From contig NZ_CP159402.1 in the NCBI RefSeq assembly GCF_040500525.1, forward strand, positions 2,045,501 to 2,109,500: DNA of 64,000 nucleotides. The letters run 5' to 3'. A program made the position numbers and the translations under genes. The notes beneath the pieces are model-generated. The model did no database searches. It saw nothing but the letters and a program-made list of their open reading frames with translations, and was not told the origin of the DNA. Source of the stretch: Azospirillum formosense (GTDB lineage: Bacteria; Pseudomonadota; Alphaproteobacteria; Azospirillales; Azospirillaceae). Of the stretch, positions 52,442 through 59,839 are shown piece by piece (the first letter of the stretch is position 1; the number at the start of each line of letters is the position of its first letter).

Positions 52442-53062
52442 TTACACGCGCTCTGCCACCCAGATGACCGCCTTGGTGCCGGCCTTGATGGCGGCGGACA
52501 GCACCGGATAGGCCGGGGCCTGTTCGGCGCCGTTGAGCAGCCCGATGTCGCGGTGCTCCACCTCCTCCGCCTGGAACTTGAGGATGGAGGTCTTCAACTC
52601 CTCCTCCTCCGGGCCGAGGTGCTTCAGCTGCGCCTCGTAATGGCCGTCGATGACCTGCTCGACGGCGACGGTGCAGGCCATGGCCGCCCGCTCGCCCATC
52701 ACCGCGGTGCCGGCCCCGAGCAGGAAGCCGGCGACGTGCCACAGCGGCTGCAGCACGGTCGGGCGAACCTGACGGGCGACGAGCTGCTTCTCGAAATACC
52801 GGAGATGCTCCAGCTCCTGATCGGCCATATGGCGCAGGGTCTTGGCGTGCCGGCCCCGGCTCATGACGGAGAGCTGGCCTTCGTAGATGCGCTTGGCGCC
52901 GTACTCGCCGGCATGGTCCACGCGCACGATCCGCGCCAGCCGCTGTTCCGGAGTCGGGTCGCCGGGCAGGCGCCCGCGCGGGCGGGGACGGTGGACGGTG
53001 GACTCGCCGGTGGACGGAGCGGCGGCGGGCGAAGCGGCGGCGGTGCTGTCGGGCGGGGTCAT
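52442..53062 (-). CDS. coq7: Demethoxyubiquinone hydroxylase (Coq7)
   Basis: 206 residues. Catalyses hydroxylation of demethoxyubiquinone in ubiquinone synthesis. The di-iron ligands appear in two halves: VDHAGEYGAKRIYEG and DQELEHLRYFEKQL, then AVEQVIDGHYEAQL and EEVEHRDIGL, the E-ExxH-E-ExxH pattern. The N-terminal 35 residues are Pro/Ser rich. The ATG at 53062 overlaps the dsbB stop (ATGA), so the two are translationally coupled. Confidence 0.95.
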   Translation of the reverse strand: MTPPDSTAAASPAAAPSTGESTVHRPRPRGRLPGDPTPEQRLARIVRVDHAGEYGAKRIYEGQLSVMSRGRHAKTLRHMADQELEHLRYFEKQLVARQVRPTVLQPLWHVAGFLLGAGTAVMGERAAMACTVAVEQVIDGHYEAQLKHLGPEEEELKTSILKFQAEEVEHRDIGLLNGAEQAPAYPVLSAAIKAGTKAVIWVAERV

Positions 53063-53589
53063 GCGAAGGTCCTGGAAACCGAGGTCCGGATGTAGGCGGC
53101 GCGGGCCGCCACGAAGGCGAAGGCGGACAGCGCCAGCGAAATCACGACGTTGTAGCCCGCCATCGAAATCCCGAACAGCGACCACGCCACTTCGTCGCAG
53201 CGGGTGACCGGGGCGGCGAGCACCTGGGCGCGCAATTCCTCCAGCGTCTGGGGCGCGCGTCCTCCGCCAGCGCCGCAGGCCGAGGTGCCGGCCCACCAAT
53301 GCTGCTCCACCCCCACATGATAGGCGGCGATCCCGGCGCCGGCCAGCAGGGCCAGCCCGCTCGCCACCAGCAGCGCGTCGCCCAGCCCGCGCCACTGGCG
53401 GAACAGCAGCGTGACGATGCCGAAGGCCATCACCGCGCCGTAGGGCACGCGCTGCCACAGGCACAGGACGCAGGGCTGGTAGCCCAGCGCGAACTGGAAA
53501 AACAGCGCGGCGGCCAGCACGCCGGCGCTGGCGATGGCCAGAAGCCCGGCGGTGTAGCGCGGATCGTCGATGGGGAGGCGGTTCATCAT
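53059..53589 (-). CDS. dsbB: Disulfide bond formation protein DsbB family
   Basis: About 176 residues with four TM helices. The quinone-proximal Cys pair is in GYQPCVLCLWQRVPY near residue 37, and the second periplasmic Cys pair in TSACGAGGGR and VTRCDEVAW. It reoxidises DsbA using ubiquinone, which fits linkage to coq7. Two adjacent ATGs (53589, 53586) are possible starts; upstream in-frame codons lack support. Confidence 0.92.
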   Translation of the reverse strand: MMNRLPIDDPRYTAGLLAIASAGVLAAALFFQFALGYQPCVLCLWQRVPYGAVMAFGIVTLLFRQWRGLGDALLVASGLALLAGAGIAAYHVGVEQHWWAGTSACGAGGGRAPQTLEELRAQVLAAPVTRCDEVAWSLFGISMAGYNVVISLALSAFAFVAARAAYIRTSVSRTFA

Positions 53590-53654
53590 GCGGGTGAGAT
53601 TAGCGCGCCCCACAGGCTTAGGCCAGACACGCCGACGCATCCGCACAAAACACT

Positions 53655-53683
53655 TTGTCCCGGGGCCATTTCCCCTCTATATA
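53655..53683 (+). promoter_or_regulatory. Sigma-70-like promoter of tRNA-Leu
   Basis: TTGTCC (53655-53660) and TATATA (53678-53683) are separated by 17 bases, and the tRNA begins 43 bases after the -10 element. Good match to the housekeeping promoter pattern. Confidence 0.7.
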
Positions 53684-53726
53684 GCGGGCACCGGTCGCCA
53701 CGCGCGCCGGGTCCGGCAGGCACCGT

Positions 53727-53813
53727 GCGGGCGTGGCGGAATTGGTAGACGCAGCGGACTCAAAATCCGCCGTCCTCACGGATATGTCGGTTCGAGTCCG
53801 ACCGCCCGCACCA
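53727..53813 (+). tRNA. tRNA-Leu (anticodon CAA)
   Basis: 87 bases including encoded CCA. The acceptor stem GCGGGCG pairs with CGCCCGC, discriminator A. The D-loop AATTGGTAGACGC is typical of Leu; the anticodon stem GCGGA/TCCGC encloses CTCAAAA, so the anticodon is CAA (reads UUG). A long variable arm (CGTCCTCACGGATATG) confirms class II, and the T-arm is CGGTTCGAGTCCG. Confidence 0.97.
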
Positions 53814-53975
53814 CCCCCTCCCGTGGACTCCTCCCCCACGCACCCGTGCCTTTCATTCATGAACGCGGTTCATGACGGCATGTGACGCCGCCGGTCTAAT
53901 CCGCATCGACGGTCCCCGATAGAGTGGCGGCACGACGACCGCGCCCCCCTGGGGCGATCATCGGAGGGTTCCACC

Positions 53976-54371
53976 ATGCAGATCACCCGGGTTGGCACCC
54001 AGCCATCCGTCACCGGGCCGGCCGACTGGTTCACCGGCACCGTCCGCATCGACCCCATCGTCCAGACCGACGCCCCGGCCCGCACCGCGGCAGCCAGCGT
54101 CACCTTCGAACCCGGCGCCCGCACGGCGTGGCACACCCATCCCCTGGGGCAGACCCTGATCGTCACCGCCGGCGTCGGCCGGGTCCAGCGCGAAGGCGGC
54201 CCCATCGAGGAAATCCGGCCCGGCGACGTCGTCTGGTTTCCCCCCGGCGAGAAGCACTGGCACGGCGCGTCGCCGACCATATTCATGACCCACATCGCCA
54301 TCCAGGAGCAGCTGGACGGCAAGGCCGTCGACTGGATGGAGAAGGTCACCGACGAGCAGTACGGGGGGTGA
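53976..54371 (+). CDS. Cupin-domain protein
   Basis: 131 residues, single conserved beta-barrel. The metal-binding cupin motif 1 is [21 protein letters not shown] and motif 2 [18 protein letters not shown], giving two His, a Gln in place of the usual Glu and a further His. GGAGGG precedes the ATG at 53976. Similar proteins are annotated as quercetinase-like or carboxymuconolactone-associated cupins; substrate unknown. Confidence 0.92.
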   Translation: MQITRVGTQPSVTGPADWFTGTVRIDPIVQTDAPARTAAASVTFEPGARTAWHTHPLGQTLIVTAGVGRVQREGGPIEEIRPGDVVWFPPGEKHWHGASPTIFMTHIAIQEQLDGKAVDWMEKVTDEQYGG

Positions 54372-54522
54372 GGCGGCGGGACCGGCCCGCCCCAAAACCT
54401 CATTGCGTTTGCGGGCTTGTTCCAAAGTCCAATTCGGCGGCCCGACCCAGCCCCTTAAAATGCGCGGCATCGACCGCCGCCGCGACCGGCGCCGCGGAGT
54501 CCTGGCTGGGGAGCCATCTCAC

Positions 54523-54915
54523 ATGACCGTTTCCAGATTCGTCATCGCCGCCGCCCTTCTGCTTGCCGCCGGCACCGCCAACGCCGAAAGCGGGCCGCAG
54601 CCCAAGACGGCCGAGGAGGCCGCCGGCAAGCAGATCTTCCATCAGTGCGCGGCCTGCCATTCGCTGGACTCCAGCAAGAACGCCTTCGGCCCGAGCCTGT
54701 ACAACGTCGTCGGGCGCAAGGCGGGCTCGATCCCGCGCTTCGACTATTCCAACGCGCTGAAGACGTCCAACATCACCTGGACCGAGGACAACCTGCGCCA
54801 CTGGATCGCCGGCAACGACAATTTCGTGCCGGGCACTCGCATGCGCCACGTCGCCATCACCGACCCGGCGGAGCAGGACTACCTGATCGCCTTCCTGAAG
54901 TCGCTGAAGCAGTAA
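54523..54915 (+). CDS. Class I c-type cytochrome
   Basis: 130 residues with a signal peptide (residues 1-22, SRFVIAAALLLAAGTANAES in pieces). The haem motif is CAACH near residue 41, with the sixth ligand Met in PGTRMRHV near residue 108; the fold is cytochrome c2-like (FGPSLYNVVGRKAGS). Periplasmic. Its position beside PQQ-dehydrogenase genes suggests it accepts electrons from the quinoprotein, an inference. GGGGAG stands upstream of the ATG at 54523. Confidence 0.94.
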   Translation: MTVSRFVIAAALLLAAGTANAESGPQPKTAEEAAGKQIFHQCAACHSLDSSKNAFGPSLYNVVGRKAGSIPRFDYSNALKTSNITWTEDNLRHWIAGNDNFVPGTRMRHVAITDPAEQDYLIAFLKSLKQ

Positions 54916-54930
54916 GCATCGACAAGCCGG

Positions 54931-55491
54931 TTACGGTGCGGCGACCGCAACCGGCTTCCCGTCCTCGGTCGGCAGTCCCGCCTCGGCCCAGCCGTCCGCC
55001 CCGTCGCGGTACCACAGGACCCGGCGGTAGCCCATCTCCAGGGCGCGCTTGCCCGCGTTCCACGACATCCAGCAATCCGCCAGACAGTAGAACAGCAGGC
55101 CGCGCCCGCGGTCGCCACCGGTCAGCCGCTCCAGGTTGGACCGGAAATAGCCCTCCAGTTCCGGCGTCAACGCCCCAAGCCCGACGTTGGGCAGCCAGAC
55201 GCTGCCGGGAATCTGCGGAAAGGGCTTCGGCACCAGCCAGGGACCGCCGGGCAGCGTGCTGCGGTCCAGCTTCATCACGTTGATGGGAAGAGCCGCACCC
55301 GACTCCACCAGAGCGCGGGCCCGCGCCGTGTCCACCGTCTCGGCCCCGGGCAGCGAGGCCGGGGTCGGCGACCGGTATTCGGTCATCCGGTAGCCGTCCG
55401 GCACCGGGACCGCGTCCGCCGCGGCGCCTCCCGCCGGCCCGGCCAGCAAGAGCGCCAGCCCGGCGGCGCCCAGCCATCCTGCGCGCACCAC
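54931..55491 (-). CDS. PQQ-associated CXXCW-motif rhodanese-like protein
   Basis: About 186 residues. A signal peptide (hydrophobic LGAAGLALLLAGPAGG, cleavage near AAADA) is followed by a rhodanese-like domain with LLFYCLADCWMSWNAGKRAL, the Cys-Trp motif defining the family linked to PQQ-dependent alcohol catabolism. The tandem GTG codons (55491, 55488) have GGGGGAGGGAAC immediately upstream and are preferred to the ATG at 55518. Exported; role in quinoprotein maturation or redox relay is unproven. Confidence 0.9.
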   Translation of the reverse strand: MVRAGWLGAAGLALLLAGPAGGAAADAVPVPDGYRMTEYRSPTPASLPGAETVDTARARALVESGAALPINVMKLDRSTLPGGPWLVPKPFPQIPGSVWLPNVGLGALTPELEGYFRSNLERLTGGDRGRGLLFYCLADCWMSWNAGKRALEMGYRRVLWYRDGADGWAEAGLPTEDGKPVAVAAP

Positions 55492-55692
55492 GTTCCCTCC
55501 CCCATTGTTCTGCGGCATCCACGAAATCCCCCCGTGCCCGACAGGGTCAAGTTGCCCGATAGTCGAATACCGGGGACCGGTGGACGGGGCCTAAGCTCAC
55601 CGTTCGCCACCATGGATTCGCGACCGTGGGATTCCCGCGTTCCGCTGCGCCACCGCACCGCAGAGGCCTGCCTTGCAAACGACCGCAGGACG

Positions 55693-55740
55693 CATCATCA
55701 TCAGGCTAGGGAGACAAGGGTGGCTAGACCCCTGCCTCCC
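55693..55740 (-). ncRNA. Conserved hairpin and tail after peptide B
   Basis: On the minus strand GGGAGGCAGGGGT (55740-55728) pairs with ACCCTTGTCTCCC (55721-55709) as a 13-bp stem with two G-U pairs, then TAGCCTGATGATGATG. Relative to the element at 24717-24772, stem changes keep pairing and the loop sequence differs. The identical GATCGGGCCGGGAGGC links stop codon and stem in both. Confidence 0.65.
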
Positions 55741-55750
55741 GGCCCGATCC

Positions 55751-55825
55751 TTAGCGGTTCAGGAGGTCAAGGATGTCCTTGATCACCCGAAGCAGCAGGA
55801 TCAGGAGAGTGAGGATCTTTTCCAT
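55751..55825 (-). CDS. 24-residue Leu/Ile-rich peptide, family copy B
   Basis: Begins MEKILTLLILLLR and ends DLLNR. It aligns without gaps to the peptide at 24639-24716 (differences at K/E order, G/T, Q/R, I/V, V/I, A/D and the missing final Q). AAGGAGG and GGAGG precede the ATG at 55825. The 5' leader contains a GCGGTGG/CCACCGC stem. It lies between the CXXCW gene and an ABC importer that starts on the opposite strand at 55945. A frame on the other strand is open across it in both copies, but start, ribosome site and synonymous changes favour this strand. Probable small membrane peptide; toxin-like or regulatory function unproven. Confidence 0.75.
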   Translation of the reverse strand: MEKILTLLILLLRVIKDILDLLNR

Positions 55826-55944
55826 CCTCCACACCTCCTTGTGATGGGACACGGGCGGTGGCCAATCCGCCGCCCGGTCCACCGCGCAACCATGACGCGA
55901 ACCACCGTCCACACAAATGCAATTTTTGACGCAGGGGCAGTGCC

Positions 55945-56931
55945 ATGCGCCTGATCCCCTTCGCCCGCCTGCTGCTTGTGCTGGCGCTGGTCTGCGTCGC
56001 CTCCGTGGCGCGTGCGGCGGAGCGCCCGACAGTGACCATCGGGGTGCTGAAATTCGGCACGGTCAGTTGGGAGCTGGATGTCATCCGCCACCACCGGCTG
56101 GACGAGGCCGCCGGCTTCGAGCTGAAGCTGATGGAGCTGGCGAGCGGCCAAGCGGCGCAGATCGCCCTGCAGGGCGGCGCGGTCGACATGATCGCCAGCG
56201 ACTGGCTGTGGGTGGCCCGCCAGCGCGCGGCGGGGGCCGACCTGACCTTCATCCCCCATTCCGCGGCGGTCGGCGCGCTGATGGTGCCGGCGGCCTCCCC
56301 CATCGCCTCCGTCGCCGACCTGAAGGGCCGACGCATCGGCGTCGCCGGAACCCCCATCGACAAGAGCTGGCTGCTGCTGAAGGCGCTTGCCCGCGACCGC
56401 TACGCGCTCGACCTCGACGCTGCGGCGACACCGGTCTTCGCCGCCCCGCCCCTGCTCAACCAGAAGGCCGCGACGGGGGAGTTGGACGCCGTGCTGAATT
56501 TCTGGCCCTACGCCGCCCGCCTCCAGGCGGCGGGGATGCGGACGGTCATCGGGGTGGACGGAATGATGCGGGACCTCGGCCTGTCGGCCCAGGTGCCGGC
56601 GGTCGGCTTCGTCTTCCATGAGGGATGGGCCAGGGCCAACCCGGCGGCGCTCGACGCCTTCGTCGCCGCCTCGCGCAAGGCCAAGGCGATCATGGCGCGA
56701 TCGGACGCGGAGTGGGACCGGCTGCGCCCGCTGATGAAGGCGGAGGACGAGGCGACCTGGGCGGCGCTGCGCGACCAGTTCCGCGCCGGCATCCCGCAGC
56801 GCTGGACGGAAGAGGAGCGGGAGGCCGCGGCCAGGCTCTACGGGTTGATGGCCAAGCTCGGCGGGCGGGAACTGGTGGGCACCGCCATGGCCCTGCCGGA
56901 CGGCACCTTCTGGCCGGGAGTCCGCTTCTGA
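55945..56931 (+). CDS. ABC transporter substrate-binding protein (SsuA/NMT1-like)
   Basis: 328 residues with a signal peptide (residues 1-24, cleaved after ARAA). The mature part has the SsuA/ThiY-type pattern: VTIGVLKFGTVSWELDVI, LASGQAAQIALQGGAVDMIASDWLWVARQRA in part, LKGRRIGVAG, and LLNQKAATGELDAVLNFWPYAARL. The stop codon overlaps the permease start. The substrate is unknown; location among PQQ-alcohol-oxidation genes hints at a cofactor metal, chelator or alcohol-related solute. Confidence 0.92.
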   Translation: MRLIPFARLLLVLALVCVASVARAAERPTVTIGVLKFGTVSWELDVIRHHRLDEAAGFELKLMELASGQAAQIALQGGAVDMIASDWLWVARQRAAGADLTFIPHSAAVGALMVPAASPIASVADLKGRRIGVAGTPIDKSWLLLKALARDRYALDLDAAATPVFAAPPLLNQKAATGELDAVLNFWPYAARLQAAGMRTVIGVDGMMRDLGLSAQVPAVGFVFHEGWARANPAALDAFVAASRKAKAIMARSDAEWDRLRPLMKAEDEATWAALRDQFRAGIPQRWTEEEREAAARLYGLMAKLGGRELVGTAMALPDGTFWPGVRF

Positions 56932-57689
56932 TGCGGTGGCGGCGGCTGGCCCCGGTCCTGTCGCTGGCTCTGCTGGTCGGGCTGTGGGCCGTCGCCGCCG
57001 AACTGGCCGCCAGCCGCAGCCTGCCCGGCCCCGCCGCCGTGATGTCCGTCCTGGTCCGCGAGGCGGCGGACGGCGCGCTGTTCCATCACCTGGGGATCAC
57101 GCTGGCGCGCATGGCCGCGGCCTTCGTCATCGCCATGTCCATCGGGTCGGCGCTGGGCATTCTGCTCGGCCGCTCGGCGACGGCGGACCGGCTGTTCGGG
57201 CTGTGGCTGACCGTGTTCCTGAACATCCCGGCGCTGGTCGTGATCGTGCTCGCCTATGTCTGGTTCGGCCTGACCGAGGCGGCGGCGGTCGGCGCGGTCG
57301 CCGTCAACAAGATCCCCAACGTCGTGGTCGTCCTGCGCGAAGGGACGCGCGCCATCGACGAGCAGTATGTCGAGATGGCGCGGACCTTCCGCATGGCGCG
57401 GTCGGACGTGCTGCGCCATGTGCTGCTGCCCCAGCTCACCCCTTACTTCGCCGCGGCGGCGCGGTCCGGCCTTGCGCTGATCTGGAAGATCGTGCTGGTG
57501 GTCGAGCTTCTGGGCCGCAGCGACGGGGTGGGATTCCAGATCCACCTCTACTTCCAGATGTTCGATGTGGCCGGCATTCTTGCGTACACCGTCGCCTTCG
57601 TGGCCGTCGTCCAACTTCTCGAGCTGTGCGTCCTGCAACCCGTCGAGCAGCGGCTCACCCGCTGGCGGCCGGTGCGCGCTGAGGCTTGA
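56931..57689 (+). CDS. ABC transporter permease
   Basis: 252 residues, six TM segments, with the EAA loop in EMARTFRMARSDVLRHVLLPQLTPYF near residue 145-170. A taurine/sulfonate-type importer permease. Its ATG overlaps the binding-protein stop (TGATG). Operates with the ATPase encoded next. Confidence 0.93.
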   Translation: MRWRRLAPVLSLALLVGLWAVAAELAASRSLPGPAAVMSVLVREAADGALFHHLGITLARMAAAFVIAMSIGSALGILLGRSATADRLFGLWLTVFLNIPALVVIVLAYVWFGLTEAAAVGAVAVNKIPNVVVVLREGTRAIDEQYVEMARTFRMARSDVLRHVLLPQLTPYFAAAARSGLALIWKIVLVVELLGRSDGVGFQIHLYFQMFDVAGILAYTVAFVAVVQLLELCVLQPVEQRLTRWRPVRAEA

Positions 57690-58389
57690 GATCCGCTCCA
57701 AACGCTTCGCCGGGCGGGAGGTCATCCGCGGCCTGTCGCTGACGGCCGCGCCGGGCGAATTCCTGGCGCTGGTCGGCCCGTCCGGCTGCGGCAAAACGAC
57801 GGCGCTGACCATCGCCGCCGGGCTGGACCGTGATTTCGACGGAACGCTCGACTTCGGCGGGCCGGAGCCGGTGCTCGGCTGCGTGTTCCAGACGCCCCGC
57901 CTGCTGCCCTGGCGCACGGTGCGGCAGAACGTGGCGCTGGTGCTGCCCAAGGCGCGGCGGAGCGACGGGACGGCGGAGCGCTGGCTGGCCGCCATGGGGC
58001 TGGAGGCGGTGGCCGACGAATATCCGGGCCGCCTGTCCGGCGGCATGGCGCGGCGGGTGGCCCTGGCCCGCGCCTTCGCGGTGGAGCCCGGCCTGCTGCT
58101 GATGGACGAGCCCTTCGTCTCGCTGGACGAGCCGACGGCGCAGCGGATGCGCGCCCTCCTCGCCACGATGCTGGAGCGTTCCCCGGCCACCGTGCTGTTC
58201 GTCACCCACAATTTGCGCGAGGCGATCCAGCTGGCCGACCGCATCCTGGTGATGGCTCCCGGTCCGACGCGGGTGGCTGCGGAGGTGCCGCTGGAAACGC
58301 CGCGCGCCTTGCGCGACGACGCGCTGGTCGAGCGCGTGCGGGCGGAGCTGCTGGTCCGGCCCGATCCGGCCTTCCGGCTGATCGCCTGA
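57679..58389 (+). CDS. ABC transporter ATPase with atypical start
   Basis: About 236 residues. Walker A GPSGCGKTT, Q-loop FQTPRLLPW, signature LSGGMARR, Walker B LLLMDEPFVSLD and FVTHN are all intact. No ATG, GTG or TTG exists in frame at the expected N-terminus (LRLEIRSKRFAGREV). CTG at 57679, overlapping the end of the permease gene, is the best position; the next usable ATG upstream, 57565, would overlap the permease by 125 bases. Translational coupling is likely. Third component of the importer. Confidence 0.85.
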   Translation: MRLEIRSKRFAGREVIRGLSLTAAPGEFLALVGPSGCGKTTALTIAAGLDRDFDGTLDFGGPEPVLGCVFQTPRLLPWRTVRQNVALVLPKARRSDGTAERWLAAMGLEAVADEYPGRLSGGMARRVALARAFAVEPGLLLMDEPFVSLDEPTAQRMRALLATMLERSPATVLFVTHNLREAIQLADRILVMAPGPTRVAAEVPLETPRALRDDALVERVRAELLVRPDPAFRLIA

Positions 58390-58479
58390 CTCTTTCGCCG
58401 AACCTGTGAAGCGGCTCACACCCGCCGCCACCCGCCGGGCGCAGTCTGTCCCGCTGCGACGAAACCGGCGGAGACGACC

Positions 58480-58914
58480 ATGCGCACCCTGTTCTTTCCT
58501 CTATTGTTGCTGGGCGCCGGCCTGGCGCTCCTGTCCGGCGCGGCGCGCGCCGGGGAAATCGTGATCCTCGACCAGCACGGTTCCGGCCCCAACCACGCCG
58601 ACCGGGCTCGCGATCGGGTGATCATCGGCGATCCCGTCACCGGGTCGTCCATCGTCATCATCGAACGGACGACGCGCGACGAGGAGCTGGGGCGGCGCGA
58701 CCCCGGCCTGGAGGCCCGGCGCGCCGTGCGCAAGGCCGAGGCGAAACGGCGCAGCAAGGACAAGGACTGGTCGGACTGGGCGGAATTCGACGGCCACGCC
58801 CTGGACGGCTTCGGCTGGCTCGACAGCCCCGTGCCGCTCGGCTTCGGGCGGGGCGATCCGGGACAGGAGGCGGCGCGCGCCGCCGCGGACGCGCGGCGGA
58901 TGCGGAACCGCTGA
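58480..58914 (+). CDS. Secreted hypothetical protein
   Basis: 144 residues. A signal peptide (MRTLFFPLLLLGAGLALLSG, cleavage near ARAGE) is followed by a charged, Arg/Asp-rich mature chain with EIVILDQHGSGPNH, VTGSSIVIIERTT and a basic segment RRAVRKAEAKRRSKDKDW. No family recognised. ATG 58480 follows GGAGACGACC. It is the last gene before a terminator and probably belongs to the same region as the importer. Confidence 0.75.
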   Translation: MRTLFFPLLLLGAGLALLSGAARAGEIVILDQHGSGPNHADRARDRVIIGDPVTGSSIVIIERTTRDEELGRRDPGLEARRAVRKAEAKRRSKDKDWSDWAEFDGHALDGFGWLDSPVPLGFGRGDPGQEAARAAADARRMRNR

Positions 58915-58933
58915 ACGGTTGAGGCTGAACGGA

Positions 58934-58971
58934 AAAAGGCCCGCCCGGTCAGATGCCGAAGCGGGCCTTTT
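58934..58971 (+). terminator. Terminator shared by convergent genes
   Basis: AAAAGGCCCGC (58934-58944) and GCGGGCCTTTT (58961-58971) form a perfect 11-bp stem with flanking A and T runs. The right arm is made by the last codons of the LuxR-type regulator gene, so it lies partly inside that gene. Confidence 0.85.
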
Positions 58972-59614
58972 CCAGTTGCAGGCGGTTGGCGAAGACCACG
59001 GCCTGGGTGCGGCTGTAGACCTTCAGTTTTTGCAGGATCGCCGAGACGTGGGCCTTCACGGTGGTTTCCGTGATGCTCAGCTCATAGGCGATTTCCTTGT
59101 TCAGCTTGCCGGTGCCCAGCATCTCCAGCACGCGGAGCTGCTGCGCCGTCAGGGTGGACAGGCGGCGGGCGATCTCCGCCGTCTCCTCGTCCTCCGCCGC
59201 GGCCCCCTCCTCGACCGAGGCGGGCAGATAGACCTCCCCGGCCAGGATCTGGCGCAGCGCGCCGGCGATGGCGTCCCGCGGCGTCGATTTCGGGATGAAG
59301 CCGGCGGCGCCGCAGCGCACCGCCTCCAGCATCACCTTGCGGTCCTCGTGCGCCGAGACCACGGCGACGGGGATGGCCGGGAAGCGGCGGCGCAGGGCGA
59401 TCAGCCCGGTCAGCCCGTTCATGCCCGGCATGTTGAGGTCGAGCAGGACGAGGTCCGGCTCCCCCTTGCCGCTGTGCATGGAGTCGAGGATGGAGATGGT
59501 TTCGTCCAGGCAACCGGCCTCGTGGATCTCCTGCGCCTGGCAGGAATAGAGGACGGCGCTGCGCAGGGCGTCGCGCACCAGCGGATGATCGTCCGCGATC
59601 AGAATTCGGCTCAT
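58949..59614 (-). CDS. LuxR/NarL-type response regulator
   Basis: 221 residues. Receiver domain (1-120): ILIADDHPLVRDAL, phospho-acceptor in LVLLDLNMPGMNG, VVSAHED, FIPKSTPRDAI. LuxR DNA-binding domain (about 150-215): LTAQQLRVLEMLGTGKLNKEIAYELSITETTVKAHVSAILQKLKV in part. It is next to and on the same strand as the PQQ-dehydrogenase gene; homologues such as ErbR/ExaE/AgmR activate quinoprotein alcohol dehydrogenases. That role here is inference. Confidence 0.94.
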   Translation of the reverse strand: MSRILIADDHPLVRDALRSAVLYSCQAQEIHEAGCLDETISILDSMHSGKGEPDLVLLDLNMPGMNGLTGLIALRRRFPAIPVAVVSAHEDRKVMLEAVRCGAAGFIPKSTPRDAIAGALRQILAGEVYLPASVEEGAAAEDEETAEIARRLSTLTAQQLRVLEMLGTGKLNKEIAYELSITETTVKAHVSAILQKLKVYSRTQAVVFANRLQLEKARFGI

Positions 59615-59779
59615 GGCGTGGTTCCCACGCTCATCGTTTCGGGGCGTTTCCGAGAGAGATCATGCCGGACTGTTCAAGAATGCGCAAGGACGGGAACGGG
59701 TATTCCCCAAAACAGCCGATCGTAGGCAATTCCGTTCCACATCCTGCTCCAAATCCTGTTGCAAGCGGTTCGCAAGAAA

Positions 59780-59808
59780 AGGCGGCCCGAACCCTTCGGG
59801 CCGCCTTT
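59780..59808 (-). terminator. Intrinsic terminator after the PQQ dehydrogenase
   Basis: AGGCGGCCCGAA (59780-59791) pairs perfectly with TTCGGGCCGCCT (59795-59806) across CCC. Flanking A-run (left) and T-run (right) let it act on both strands; the minus-strand T-run TTTTCTT is the stronger. Confidence 0.92.
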
Positions 59809-59839
59809 CCTGATGCGGTCACGGCACGGGGTTTCCGTG

